This document shows positions 1-7,933 of a stretch of DNA of 64,000 bases, in pieces. The translations under genes and the position numbers were made by a program. The notes beneath the pieces are model-generated. The model was not told the origin of the DNA and made no database searches. It worked only from the letters and a program-made list of their open reading frames with translations. The DNA lies in the NCBI GenBank assembly GCA_022447495.1, contig JAKVBH010000011.1, positions 132,991-196,990 on the forward strand, read 5' to 3'. The DNA is from Marinovum sp. Lineage in GTDB: Bacteria; Pseudomonadota; Alphaproteobacteria; Rhodobacterales; Rhodobacteraceae. The number at the start of each line of letters is the position of its first letter. Position 1 is the stretch's first letter.

Positions 1-227
1 GACACGCCGTCATAGGCTTGGGCCCCTTCGAGACGTTGAGATCCGTCATTATCAGAGAAATTTGCGTCGTCATCCTCGATCAGGACTTCGCGCCAGGCGT
101 TGGAATTGAGCGTGATGAAGAGCCCGTCGAGGTGGCTGCCATCCCCTTGGGAAATGCCGGACAGCTGCTCACCGCCTGAGACGGTAACCTGAGATTCTTC
201 AAGGGTGTAGATCGTTGTTACCGGCAT
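1..227 (-). CDS. N-terminus of a large secreted/Hint-type protein (partial)
   Basis: The reading frame opens with ATG at 227 on the minus strand and runs off the left edge, so only 75 codons are visible. The visible protein starts MPVTTIYTLEESQVTVSGG and contains an Asp-rich patch (DDDANFSDNDGSQ). From memory, this pattern resembles the N-terminus of long Rhodobacteraceae proteins that carry Hint or RTX-like calcium-binding modules further on. That assignment is inference, because the diagnostic C-terminal domains are outside the window. No convincing Shine-Dalgarno sequence is seen before the ATG. The role cannot be told from this fragment. Confidence 0.55.
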   Translation of the reverse strand, partial: MPVTTIYTLEESQVTVSGGEQLSGISQGDGSHLDGLFITLNSNAWREVLIEDDDANFSDNDGSQRLEGAQAYDGV

Positions 228-331
228 GGCATTCGTCTGCCATGCCAATGCGGTTGGATTGTGGCAGCATCGTGAACAAACGCGACGATATAGGTGCTTT
301 TGTTCTAGGGCGCCGCCACCCAATTCACACG

Positions 332-766
332 CTAAGCGGCGATCTCTGCGCGGGATTGCATGAGTTGAAGCGCGGCATTAGCCGCCTCTCGCCCCTTCTC
401 TACAAAATGCGCGCGATAGATAGCGTTGTGGTGGTCGGTCTCTTGGTATTGGTGCGGCGTGAGCGACACCGAAAGGACGGGAACGCCCGTCTCTAGCCCC
501 GCTTGCATCAAGCCGTTGACCACCGCTTGGGCTACGAAATCGTGCCGGTAGATGCCGCCGTCGACCACGAAGGCTGCAGCCACCACGGCATTGTATTGGC
601 CGCTCTTGGCAAGATCGCGGGCAAGAAGCGGCATCTCGAACGCGCCAGGCACATCAAAAACGTCCACCTGATCTTGAGGAACTTTTTCGAGAAAACCGTC
701 CAATGCGCGATCAACGATATCTGCGTGCCAGCCTGCCTTGATGAAGGCGTATCGGGTGTGTGTCAT
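332..766 (-). CDS. ribH: 6,7-dimethyl-8-ribityllumazine synthase, RibH2-like
   Basis: This cytoplasmic enzyme condenses 5-amino-6-ribitylaminouracil with dihydroxybutanone phosphate, the penultimate step of riboflavin synthesis. The 144-residue protein shows lumazine-synthase signatures: VPGAFEMPLLARDL, VVDGGIYRHDFVAQAV and PVLSVSLTPH. The HDFVAQAV form resembles the second, decameric RibH2 type known from rhizobia and Brucella. An upstream in-frame ATG at 772 abuts an AGGAG. The ATG at 766 sits 6 nt from that AGGAG, so 766 is the better start. The gene stands alone, not in a rib operon, and is preceded by an FMN riboswitch on the same strand. This suggests a flavin-responsive auxiliary copy. 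That a second ribH exists elsewhere in the genome is inferred, not seen. Confidence 0.9.
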   Translation of the reverse strand: MTHTRYAFIKAGWHADIVDRALDGFLEKVPQDQVDVFDVPGAFEMPLLARDLAKSGQYNAVVAAAFVVDGGIYRHDFVAQAVVNGLMQAGLETGVPVLSVSLTPHQYQETDHHNAIYRAHFVEKGREAANAALQLMQSRAEIAA

Positions 767-943
767 TGTCATCTCCTACTCTTGAAGCACTTGCCGGGAA
801 ACCTGACTCACAAAAACACTGCCAACCTTGGGTTTCTCATGCTTTTTGTAAGGCTTCATTTTAAGGTTCCCGCCCAAGTGCATTTGACACGTCACCCAAG
901 GCGATCACATGCAACACATCCGACCGGCGGCCGGGTGTTTGCA

Positions 944-1090
944 CGTTCTCTCTCATCCGGACTGTGACCGTCGGCTCAGGAGTTTCACCTGATCTGCTTG
1001 ACCCTCATCCGGGGATGAGGCGCTCGCGGGCTTGCCATGAAGGCTTACCGCCGGTGGGGAATTCCACCCCGCCCTGAGAACACCGCCCTT
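944..1090 (-). promoter_or_regulatory. FMN riboswitch (RFN element)
   Basis: Read on the minus strand, the region has the conserved RFN blocks in order: TTCTCAGGGCGGGGTGGAAT, CCCCACCGGCGGTAAGCC, AGCCCGCGAGCGC, CAGGTGAAACTCCTGAG, CCGACGGTCACAGTCCGGAT and GAGAGA. This is a close match to the FMN aptamer consensus. It lies about 180 nt upstream of ribH on the same strand. A GC-rich hairpin lies between aptamer and gene (about 912-939) with no U-tract. Control may therefore act on translation or through Rho rather than by an intrinsic terminator; that is inference. Confidence 0.95.
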
Positions 1091-1160
1091 CTATTGAAGG
1101 TCGTGAGTTGGGGCAATGCGGCGTGTTGCACAGTGACCGTGCGGTGGTTGGGAGGTTTTC

Positions 1161-1205
1161 GGAGCTATCTGCACGATTGAGGGGTCGAAATGTGCAGATA
1201 GCTCC
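1161..1205. repeat. Perfect 14-bp inverted repeat between rnr and the riboswitch
   Basis: The arms GGAGCTATCTGCAC (1161-1174) and GTGCAGATAGCTCC (1192-1205) are exact reverse complements around a 17-nt spacer. The second arm starts 3 nt beyond the rnr stop codon, so on the minus strand it can form a stable hairpin at the end of the rnr mRNA. There is no T-tract, so it may be a Rho-type or mRNA 3'-end-stabilising structure rather than a classic terminator. Confidence 0.6.
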
Positions 1206-1208
1206 GGT

Positions 1209-3470
1209 TCAACGCGTGTTGCGGCGGGTTCGTTTGACCTTTGTGGCGCGCGCTTTTTCGCTCTTCTTGGCGCGGGCCAGTTTGCGTTTTGACGGTTTGC
1301 CGCGGCTGCCGCGGCCCTGTCTTGGGGCTTTGCCGTCGATCTCTAGGAGTTCGAATGCCATGCCACCTGTGACAGGAGCGGCCTCAGACAGTCGTACAGT
1401 GACCTGTTGCGCCAGAGCGATGATTTGACCCGTATCCGCGCCCATGAGTGTGCCTGCATCGCGGTCAAAGTGGAAATACTCATTGCCCAAGTTGCGCATG
1501 GGAATGAGGCCTTCGGCGCCAGTGCCATCGAGTTTCACGAAGACGCCAAACTTGGCTATGCCGCTGATTTTACCCGTAAACTCATCGCCAACGCGTTCCG
1601 CCAAGAATGCCGCGAGGTATCGATCCGTCGTGTCGCGCTCCGCCACCATGGAGCGACGTTCCGTGTCGGAGATGTGTGTGCCAATTTTCTCAAGCCTTTC
1701 AATGTCTTGCCCATTCAAACCGTCGTTGCCCCAGCCATGGGCCGCGATCAACGCGCGGTGCACGATAAGGTCAGCATATCGGCGAATGGGCGATGTGAAA
1801 TGGGCATAGTTTTGGAGCGCGAGGCCAAAATGTCCAAAGTTCTTAGGGCTATAGTACGCCTGCGTCATGGATCGCAGGGTTGCGAGATTGATGAGTTCCG
1901 CCTCTTCGGACCCCGCCGCGTCATGCAACAGTTTGTTCAGATGCGCCGTTTTGAGCACTTGGCCTTTGGCCAGTGTCAGCCCCGCCGCATCCGCCGTGTC
2001 GCGCAGGGATTCCAATTTGTCTTGCGCGGGTTCCTCGTGCACGCGGAAGAGCAACGGCATCTTTTTGGCGTTAAGTGTCTGAGCAGCTGCGACATTTGCC
2101 AGGACCATGCATTCTTCGATGAGCTTGTGCGCGTCCAGCCGGTCCTTGAATGCGACCGAACTGACCTTGCCATCTTCGCCCAAGATCACCCGGCGTTCTG
2201 GCAATTCGAGATCCAGCGGTTGGCGCGCCTCGCGGGCTTTCACCAACGCCGCATAGGCCGCGTAAAGGGGTTTGAGAACGGGCTCTAAAAGGTGTTCGGT
2301 CGCTTCATTGGCGTCACCATCTATGGCCGCTTGGACCTCTTCATAGTTCAAAGCTGCGGGGGATTTCATCAATCCGCGCAGAAACTTATAAGATTTAAGC
2401 TCACCCTGCTCGGTCACAGTCATCCGCGCGGTGATGCATGCACGAGGCACACCTTCGTGGAGCGAACACAGATCGCCCGAGAGCCTGTCGGGGAGCATGG
2501 GAACCACGCGATCCGGGAAGTAAGTCGAGTTGCCACGTTTGCGGGCTTCGCGATCCAAGGCGGAGCCGGGGCGGACATAATGGGCCACATCGGCAATTGC
2601 GACCCAAATGATGTGACCGCCCGGGTTCTTGGGGTCGGTGTCCGGTTCGGCGTAAACAGCGTCATCGTGGTCACGGGCATCGGCGGGATCAATGGTGATC
2701 AGCGGCAAGTCTCGCAGGTCTTCGCGCCCTTTGAGACCAGCCGGTTTGAACCCATCCGCCTCTGCGAGAACCGAATCTGGAAAATCATCCGGGATTCCAT
2801 GTTGATGGATCGCAATGAGAGAGACGGCGCGCGGGGCTGAAGGATCGCCAATCCGCTCCACAATGCGCGCGCGTTGCAGGCCCAGCCGGGATTTTGGTCC
2901 AGCTTGTTCTGCTTCGACCAATTCGCCATCTTTCGCTCCGTGCACTGCGCCCACTTCGACCATCCATTCTTTGTCAGAACCCTTGTCGATGGGCATGATA
3001 CGGCCGCCCTCAGCACCTTTGCGGAAGACGCCAAGGATCCGGCGCGGATTTGTCCCGATCTTACGGATCAGGCGCGCCTCATAGTGGTGGTCTTCCTCTT
3101 GGACGAGCGTGAGGCGCGCCAGAATACGGTCGCCTTCACCGAGCGCGGAATCGGAGGCCCGTGGCAAGATCAAAACGATGGGATCTGCTCCTTCTCCCTG
3201 CCATTCCATGGGCTTAGCAAAGAGGTCACCGTTCTCATCGGGGGATTTGACTTGCAAAACAGAGACCGGCGGCAAGCGATCTGGATCGCGATAGGTCTTT
3301 TTGCGCTTTTCCAAATGCCCCTCCTCCTGAAGTTCGCGCAGGAGGCGTTTGAGATCGATCCGCGCCGCGCCTTTGATGCCGAAGGCTTTCGCGATATCGC
3401 GTTTGGAGGTTTGTGTAGGGTGCGCGGAAATCCAATCGAGGATCTCCTCTTTGGAGGGAAGTCTTCTCAT
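1209..3470 (-). CDS. rnr: Ribonuclease R
   Basis: A 3'-to-5' processive exoribonuclease of the RNB (RNase II/R) family that degrades structured RNA in the cytoplasm. The 753-residue protein has an N-terminal winged-helix-like region (SKRDIAKAFGIKGAARIDLK), cold-shock-type OB regions, and the RNB catalytic domain with the metal-binding DPADARDHDDAVY motif near residue 260. An S1 domain follows (GKISGIAKFGVFVKL), then a very basic C-terminal tail of Lys and Arg, all typical of RNase R rather than RNase II. Length matches the family. The start ATG at 3470 has only a weak ribosome-binding site. The gene lies 52 bp after the extensin-like gene on the same strand and could be co-transcribed with it. 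Confidence 0.95.
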   Translation of the reverse strand: MRRLPSKEEILDWISAHPTQTSKRDIAKAFGIKGAARIDLKRLLRELQEEGHLEKRKKTYRDPDRLPPVSVLQVKSPDENGDLFAKPMEWQGEGADPIVLILPRASDSALGEGDRILARLTLVQEEDHHYEARLIRKIGTNPRRILGVFRKGAEGGRIMPIDKGSDKEWMVEVGAVHGAKDGELVEAEQAGPKSRLGLQRARIVERIGDPSAPRAVSLIAIHQHGIPDDFPDSVLAEADGFKPAGLKGREDLRDLPLITIDPADARDHDDAVYAEPDTDPKNPGGHIIWVAIADVAHYVRPGSALDREARKRGNSTYFPDRVVPMLPDRLSGDLCSLHEGVPRACITARMTVTEQGELKSYKFLRGLMKSPAALNYEEVQAAIDGDANEATEHLLEPVLKPLYAAYAALVKAREARQPLDLELPERRVILGEDGKVSSVAFKDRLDAHKLIEECMVLANVAAAQTLNAKKMPLLFRVHEEPAQDKLESLRDTADAAGLTLAKGQVLKTAHLNKLLHDAAGSEEAELINLATLRSMTQAYYSPKNFGHFGLALQNYAHFTSPIRRYADLIVHRALIAAHGWGNDGLNGQDIERLEKIGTHISDTERRSMVAERDTTDRYLAAFLAERVGDEFTGKISGIAKFGVFVKLDGTGAEGLIPMRNLGNEYFHFDRDAGTLMGADTGQIIALAQQVTVRLSEAAPVTGGMAFELLEIDGKAPRQGRGSRGKPSKRKLARAKKSEKARATKVKRTRRNTR

Positions 3471-3503
3471 AAGCCAGAGCTAGCACGCCGATCGGATCGC
3501 GTC

Positions 3504-3519
3504 ACGGAGATAGCTCCGT
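3504..3519 (-). terminator. Short hairpin after the extensin-like gene
   Basis: ACGGAG-ATAG-CTCCGT is a perfect 6-bp stem with a 4-nt loop located just past the stop codon of the 3523-4215 gene. No T-run follows on the minus strand, so a termination role is only possible. Confidence 0.3.
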
Positions 3520-3522
3520 TTA

Positions 3523-4215
3523 TCAACGACAGGTGCCCCACCCGCGCGATTGCAAGTGAAAGTGATCCGCATGTAGCGTGTTGTAATCTGGGCCCAGCGT
3601 CGTCTTGAACCACCTGCACGCCGTATCGCGGACCCGACGCAAAAACATGGCCTCGGCATCATCCCCGACCCAATCTTGGATCAGGCGGACGCGTCGTCCA
3701 TCGGCAAGGTCAAACCCTGAAATATCAATGGCATCAGCCGTCGCATGGGTGGACCACCGCCTGGTGGATCCGCGGATGGGCCGGCAGTTGTAGCTGCCAA
3801 TGTGGCGGATGATCGAAACCTCAGCGCCGAGAAGCTCTCGGGAGGCGGGTTGGACGCCGTGGCGCTCCCACATGGCCAAACGGAGCGCCGTGGCGCAGTT
3901 TATCTCAAGCGGATCAAGGCGCGATTGCCCGACCCCGCTGAGTTCAAGTCGCGGCGAGATAAAACAATTGGGGCCCTCAACAAGATCGTCCATCGGCGCA
4001 AAGGCCGCTGCACCATTGAGGACGGCAAGACATTGTGCGCGGTCCTGGATGGCCCAATCGAGCTTCCACTGGGTCAGCGGTGTGACCGGAGCCGCGACAT
4101 CCAACGGCTCGAACACGTTCCACTGTGGTGGAAGCGGCGACGGCTCCATGCGCAGCGCCGCCGTAACGGTCAGCGCCAGCAAGGCGATGATCAGAAGCGC
4201 AATAATATACCGCAT
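3523..4215 (-). CDS. Extensin-like C-terminal domain protein
   Basis: The 230-residue protein has a hydrophobic N-terminal segment (about residues 3-20), most likely a membrane anchor or signal peptide, so it should act in the periplasm. The C-terminal two thirds match the extensin-like C domain family. The features are CATALRLAMWERH, a Cys/Arg-rich stretch, HATADAIDISGF and LHADHFHLQSRGWG, with the His/Asp arrangement reminiscent of the metal-dependent peptidase fold of the DD-/LAS-type cell-wall hydrolases. The biochemical function of bacterial members is not established; a peptidoglycan-related role is inference. It sits between ahcY and rnr on the same strand. Confidence 0.8.
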   Translation of the reverse strand: MRYIIALLIIALLALTVTAALRMEPSPLPPQWNVFEPLDVAAPVTPLTQWKLDWAIQDRAQCLAVLNGAAAFAPMDDLVEGPNCFISPRLELSGVGQSRLDPLEINCATALRLAMWERHGVQPASRELLGAEVSIIRHIGSYNCRPIRGSTRRWSTHATADAIDISGFDLADGRRVRLIQDWVGDDAEAMFLRRVRDTACRWFKTTLGPDYNTLHADHFHLQSRGWGTCR

Positions 4216-4223
4216 GGTGGTAA

Positions 4224-4241
4224 GGCGGGATGTATCCCGCC
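4224..4241 (-). terminator. Hairpin after ahcY
   Basis: GGCGGGAT-GT-ATCCCGCC is a perfect 8-bp inverted repeat in the 33-nt gap between the ahcY stop and the next gene's start. It probably forms a hairpin at the ahcY mRNA end. The following bases (TTACC) are not a proper U-tract, so it may attenuate rather than stop transcription. Confidence 0.45.
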
Positions 4242-4248
4242 CCTGACC

Positions 4249-5637
4249 TTAGTAGCGGTAGTGTTCCGGCTTGTAGGGACCTTCTGGGGTCACACCAATA
4301 TAGGACGCCTGATCGCTGTCGAGTTGAGTCAGTTTCACGCCAATGCGCTCCAAGTGCAGGCGCGCCACCTTCTCGTCGAGGTGCTTGGGCAGGATGTAGA
4401 CCTTGTTCTCGTACTCATCCCCTTTGTTCCAAATCTCCATTTGCGCGAGCACTTGGTTGGTGAAGGATGCAGACATGACGAAAGAAGGGTGACCCGTGGC
4501 GTTACCAAGGTTCAAGAGGCGACCTTCAGAGAGCAGGATCAAACGATTGCCATTTGGCATCTCGATCATATCCACTTGCTCTTTGATATTGGTCCATTTG
4601 TGGTTCTTGAGGTTGGCCACTTGGATTTCGTTGTCGAAGTGACCGATGTTGCCCACAATGGCCATGTCCTTCATCTCGCGCATGTGCTCGATGCGAATGA
4701 CGTCTTTGTTGCCGGTGGTGGTGATAAAGATATCAGCAGTACTGATCATGTCTTCCAAGGTTGTGACTTGGAAACCGTCCATTGCCGCTTGCAGCGCACA
4801 GATCGGATCAACTTCCGTAACGATCACGCGGGCACCGGCACCCGCGAGCGATGCTGCGGAGCCTTTTCCAACGTCGCCGTAGCCACAGACCACGGCCACT
4901 TTACCAGCCATCATGGTGTCTGTTGCGCGGCGGATGCCGTCCACGAGGCTCTCTTTACATCCGTATTTGTTGTCAAACTTCGACTTGGTCACAGAGTCGT
5001 TCACGTTGATTGCTGGGAAGGGCAGCAAGCCGTCGCGGACGAGTTGATAGAGACGGTTCACACCGGTGGTGGTCTCTTCGGAGACGCCTTTGATTTGATC
5101 CCGGGTCTTGGTGAACCAGCCAGGTGAGGCTTCCATGCGCTTTTTGATCTGCGCTTTGATGACTTCTTCTTCCTCGGATTGCGGCACGGGAATAATATCT
5201 TCGCCAGCTTCCGCACGTGCCCCGAGCAAGACGTAGAGTGTCGCATCGCCACCATCATCAAGGATCATGTTGGGGCCATCATCAAAGAGGAATGATTTGT
5301 CTAGGTAGTCCCAATGCTCTTCAAGGGTTTGGCCTTTAACGGCAAAAACAGGTACACCTGCTTCGGCAATTGCCGCAGCAGCATGATCTTGGGTTGAGAA
5401 GATGTTGCACGATGCCCAACGAACGTCTGCGCCAAGCACGACCAATGTCTCGATCAACACGGCGGTTTGGATCGTCATGTGAAGCGAACCCACAATGCGC
5501 GATCCGGCAAGCGGTTTACTCTCACCATACTCCGCGCGCAGCGCCATCAGACCCGGCATTTCAGTCTCGGCGATGTCGAGCTCTTTGCGCCCAAACCCAG
5601 CCAGTGAAATATCTTTAACAATGTAATCGGCGCCCAT
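4249..5637 (-). CDS. ahcY: Adenosylhomocysteinase (SAH hydrolase)
   Basis: This cytoplasmic NAD-dependent enzyme splits S-adenosylhomocysteine into homocysteine and adenosine, relieving inhibition of methyltransferases. The 462-residue protein carries family hallmarks: [14 protein letters not shown], the Rossmann segment [15 protein letters not shown] near residue 240, [17 protein letters not shown] and the C-terminal KPEHYRY tail. It starts at ATG 5637 with a GGAGAG ribosome-binding site 6-7 nt upstream. It is transcribed away from the FkbM methyltransferase gene. I looked for an SAH riboswitch in the leader and did not recognise one. Confidence 0.97.
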   Translation of the reverse strand: MGADYIVKDISLAGFGRKELDIAETEMPGLMALRAEYGESKPLAGSRIVGSLHMTIQTAVLIETLVVLGADVRWASCNIFSTQDHAAAAIAEAGVPVFAVKGQTLEEHWDYLDKSFLFDDGPNMILDDGGDATLYVLLGARAEAGEDIIPVPQSEEEEVIKAQIKKRMEASPGWFTKTRDQIKGVSEETTTGVNRLYQLVRDGLLPFPAINVNDSVTKSKFDNKYGCKESLVDGIRRATDTMMAGKVAVVCGYGDVGKGSAASLAGAGARVIVTEVDPICALQAAMDGFQVTTLEDMISTADIFITTTGNKDVIRIEHMREMKDMAIVGNIGHFDNEIQVANLKNHKWTNIKEQVDMIEMPNGNRLILLSEGRLLNLGNATGHPSFVMSASFTNQVLAQMEIWNKGDEYENKVYILPKHLDEKVARLHLERIGVKLTQLDSDQASYIGVTPEGPYKPEHYRY

Positions 5638-6054
5638 GGCGTACTCTCCGGTTTATCCTGCTCTTGGCCACGGCGATCTAGCACTCAAGCCTTTGTAGAG
5701 CAATGTGGATCAACGCCGCATTTAAAGCACTGACCCTTTATACCCTTGAGGACCTCTGACGGTTGGCGCGTCCTCCATTTTTCGCCACTAGCAATACTCC
5801 ATGACATACTGTTTTGATAGGTCTACAAAATCGTCTAGGTCGCACAATCTACCGACACAATCGGTCGTGATTTCGCTGGCAAAATGCAGTGCTTTTCCGG
5901 AAACGAATGAAAATTCGTGCAACATCGCCCCTGCAACCAATGAGCTACGAGACTGGCTGAGGCTGAATACCGAGAATTCCCCGCCAGATTGGTGGTATTG
6001 TTTAGCAAGCCGTGCCACATTGCGGTCGAGCAGACAGACACCAAGGACTCAAAG
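5638..6054. other. Divergent intergenic region, no gene recognised
   Basis: These 417 bp separate the divergently transcribed ahcY and the FkbM methyltransferase, so promoters for both should be here. Two overlapping open frames exist on opposite strands (about 5788-6018 minus and 5801-6058 plus). Neither has a proper ribosome-binding site nor any recognisable motif, and I do not call them genes. Confidence 0.5.
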
Positions 6055-6774
6055 ATGAGCGTGTCATTTGACCATATAATTCGTGCGAATGAGTACGGGT
6101 TCTACTGCATACCCAAGTGGTATTTGGGCCGTGACATCGTCGATACTCTCGCCTCTGGCGGTGTTTATGAGCCGGTAACGCTCCGCTTCTTGCAACGCCA
6201 AATCGGCCAGGGCTCCATTGTCACAGGTGGCGCGTTCATCGGGGATTTCCTACCCGCGTTACATAGCGCATTGTCGCAAGACGGGCGCATCATTTGCTTT
6301 GAACCTGTGCCCATCAATTTCGAAGCCTGCCAAGAGGTAATTCGCCTCAATGGCTTGAGCCGCGTTGACATCCACAATGTCGCCGTAAGCGCCGAAGAGG
6401 ATGAGTTGACGATGATGGTCACCCGTCCCTCAGGCAAACCCATTGCCGCAGGAGAGCGGATTGTCACGGATCAGGAACCCGATGGCGAACGGTTCATTTC
6501 GATCCCAACGCGTAAGATCGATGATCTGGTGGCGAATGATTGTGCGGTGTCGATCCTGCATCTCGATGTGGAAGGCCACGAAGACGAAGCGTTGCGTGGC
6601 GCGTCCAGCGTTCTGCAACGATGTATGCCTCTGGTTCTGCTGGAAGCTGACAAGAGGTGGCGCGCGCGAGGCTTCCTCACCCTGCTCCAAGAGCTCGCGC
6701 CTGACGCGGGCTATGAAATTGCTGGTGAGATGGAGAAAAACTGGATTTACCGTGCCATGAACAAAGCGGGCTGA
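6055..6774 (+). CDS. FkbM-family methyltransferase
   Basis: The 239-residue protein has the SAM-dependent FkbM fold. A glycine-rich segment (GSIVTGGAFIGDFLP) is followed by GRIICFEPVPINFEACQEV and VDIHNVAVSAEEDEL, and late in the protein by ILHLDVEGHEDEALRGA, the motif most typical of this family. Members usually methylate small molecules or glycans; the substrate here is unknown. The frame is open upstream to 5989, but ATG 6055 has an AAGGA 7 nt before it and is the likely start. It is followed after 8 nt by the HD-domain gene, so the two probably form an operon with the acetyltransferase. Confidence 0.85.
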   Translation: MSVSFDHIIRANEYGFYCIPKWYLGRDIVDTLASGGVYEPVTLRFLQRQIGQGSIVTGGAFIGDFLPALHSALSQDGRIICFEPVPINFEACQEVIRLNGLSRVDIHNVAVSAEEDELTMMVTRPSGKPIAAGERIVTDQEPDGERFISIPTRKIDDLVANDCAVSILHLDVEGHEDEALRGASSVLQRCMPLVLLEADKRWRARGFLTLLQELAPDAGYEIAGEMEKNWIYRAMNKAG

Positions 6775-6782
6775 AACCATCC

Positions 6783-7376
6783 ATGGCCCAACCTCCCCGC
6801 GCATGGCAAAGGATGCTCTCGGGTCGCAGGCTCGACCTGCTTGATCCCACGCCCATGGACATCGAAATCGACGATATCGCACATGGGCTGGCCTTTGTGG
6901 CGCGGTGGAACGGTCAAACCTCTGGGGATTTCGCATATTCGGTGGCCGAACATTCGCTCCTGGTTGAGACGATCTACAGCCGGTTGGTCCCCAATGCGGA
7001 GCCCCGTTGGCGGCTGGCCGCACTTTTGCATGATGCGCCGGAATACGTCATAGGCGATATGATCAGCCCGGTGAAGGCGGCTGTCGGACCAGGGTACGGC
7101 GATCTCGATGATCGGCTCGCTGCTGCCATTCACCTGCGGTTCGGGCTACCAGCGGCCTTGCCCAAACAGATCAAGACCGTGATCAAAAAGGCCGACAAGA
7201 TCAGCGCGTGGATGGAAGCCACGCAAATAGCGGGCTTCACAGTATCGGAAGCGACCAAGTTCTTTGGCAAACCCGACCCGACGTTGGTGACAGACTTGAC
7301 CGTTATGTTGCGTCCGCCGCGAGCGGTCCGGGATGATTTCACAGCGCGCCACGCGGACTTGTTGAAGATGTTTTGA
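6783..7376 (+). CDS. HD-domain phosphohydrolase
   Basis: The 197-residue protein has the metal-binding HD signature: AEHSLLVETI, then RLAALLHDAPEYVIGDMISP near residue 80 (the His-Asp pair), and a later Asp in KADKISAWME. This arrangement resembles the YfbR-like/phage-type HD hydrolases, several of which act on nucleotides. The substrate cannot be read from sequence. It is cytoplasmic, with no signal or membrane segment. It follows the FkbM gene by 8 nt, and its stop overlaps the start of the acetyltransferase (TGATG), indicating translational coupling. Confidence 0.82.
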   Translation: MAQPPRAWQRMLSGRRLDLLDPTPMDIEIDDIAHGLAFVARWNGQTSGDFAYSVAEHSLLVETIYSRLVPNAEPRWRLAALLHDAPEYVIGDMISPVKAAVGPGYGDLDDRLAAAIHLRFGLPAALPKQIKTVIKKADKISAWMEATQIAGFTVSEATKFFGKPDPTLVTDLTVMLRPPRAVRDDFTARHADLLKMF

Positions 7377-7864
7377 TGCAAGTTCAAATTCGACGCGCAC
7401 AAAAGCTCGACACTGGCGATATGGCCGAACTGCTCAATGCTATCATCGCAACCGGAGGGACGACCGCATTGACTAAGCCCGTCACCGGCGATGACCTTTG
7501 GGATTGGATCGTGGAAGACGGCGACCAAGGTGCATGGAACGTAGCTGAAATTGATGGACGCGCGCAGGGCTTTCAATGGGTCGGTCCAAACTCCGCCTTG
7601 CCACCAGACGCCTGTGACATAGCCACCTTCGTACGCGAAGGACAAACCGGTCTTGGCATCGGATCCAAGCTCTTTGATGCCACCCGTGCCGCAGCAACGT
7701 CCTTGGGTTATGATTGGATCAACGCCAATATCCGCACCGATAATGAAAGTGGTCTTACATATTACCAAAGCCGCGGATTTCGGACCTATGGCGGCAAAGA
7801 GGGGCATGTCCTCGACAATGGTCTTGTCGTCGACAAAGTGTTCAAGCGCTACGATCTGAAGTGA
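7376..7864 (+). CDS. GNAT-family N-acetyltransferase
   Basis: A 162-residue single-domain acetyltransferase of the GNAT fold. It is recognised from the acetyl-CoA loop region VREGQTGLGIGSKLFDATRA (R/Q-x-x-G-x-G/A pattern), followed by the beta-strand ANIRTDNESGLTYYQSRGF with the usual Asn-Tyr-Gly ending. ATG 7376 overlaps the stop of the HD gene by one base. A TTG one codon earlier is possible but less likely. The acceptor substrate is unknown. Confidence 0.85.
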   Translation: MQVQIRRAQKLDTGDMAELLNAIIATGGTTALTKPVTGDDLWDWIVEDGDQGAWNVAEIDGRAQGFQWVGPNSALPPDACDIATFVREGQTGLGIGSKLFDATRAAATSLGYDWINANIRTDNESGLTYYQSRGFRTYGGKEGHVLDNGLVVDKVFKRYDLK

Positions 7865-7933
7865 CGTTATGATAGGGGCGACACGGCGTGCCAGCTCGGG
7901 TAATTCAGGTCGCGATTACATCGGGAGGCCTCC

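Noticed and set aside
3745-5127. 460-codon open frame on the plus strand across the extensin-like gene and ahcY
   Set aside because: It is antisense to two well-supported genes and its translation has no family features; it is a shadow of high-GC coding sequence.
5638-5790. Possible SAH riboswitch before ahcY
   Set aside because: The leader does not show the conserved SAH aptamer blocks that I know; no supporting pairing was found.
5788-6058. Overlapping open frames on both strands between ahcY and the FkbM gene
   Set aside because: Both need weak or non-ATG starts without ribosome-binding sites, show no motifs, and occupy a divergent promoter region.
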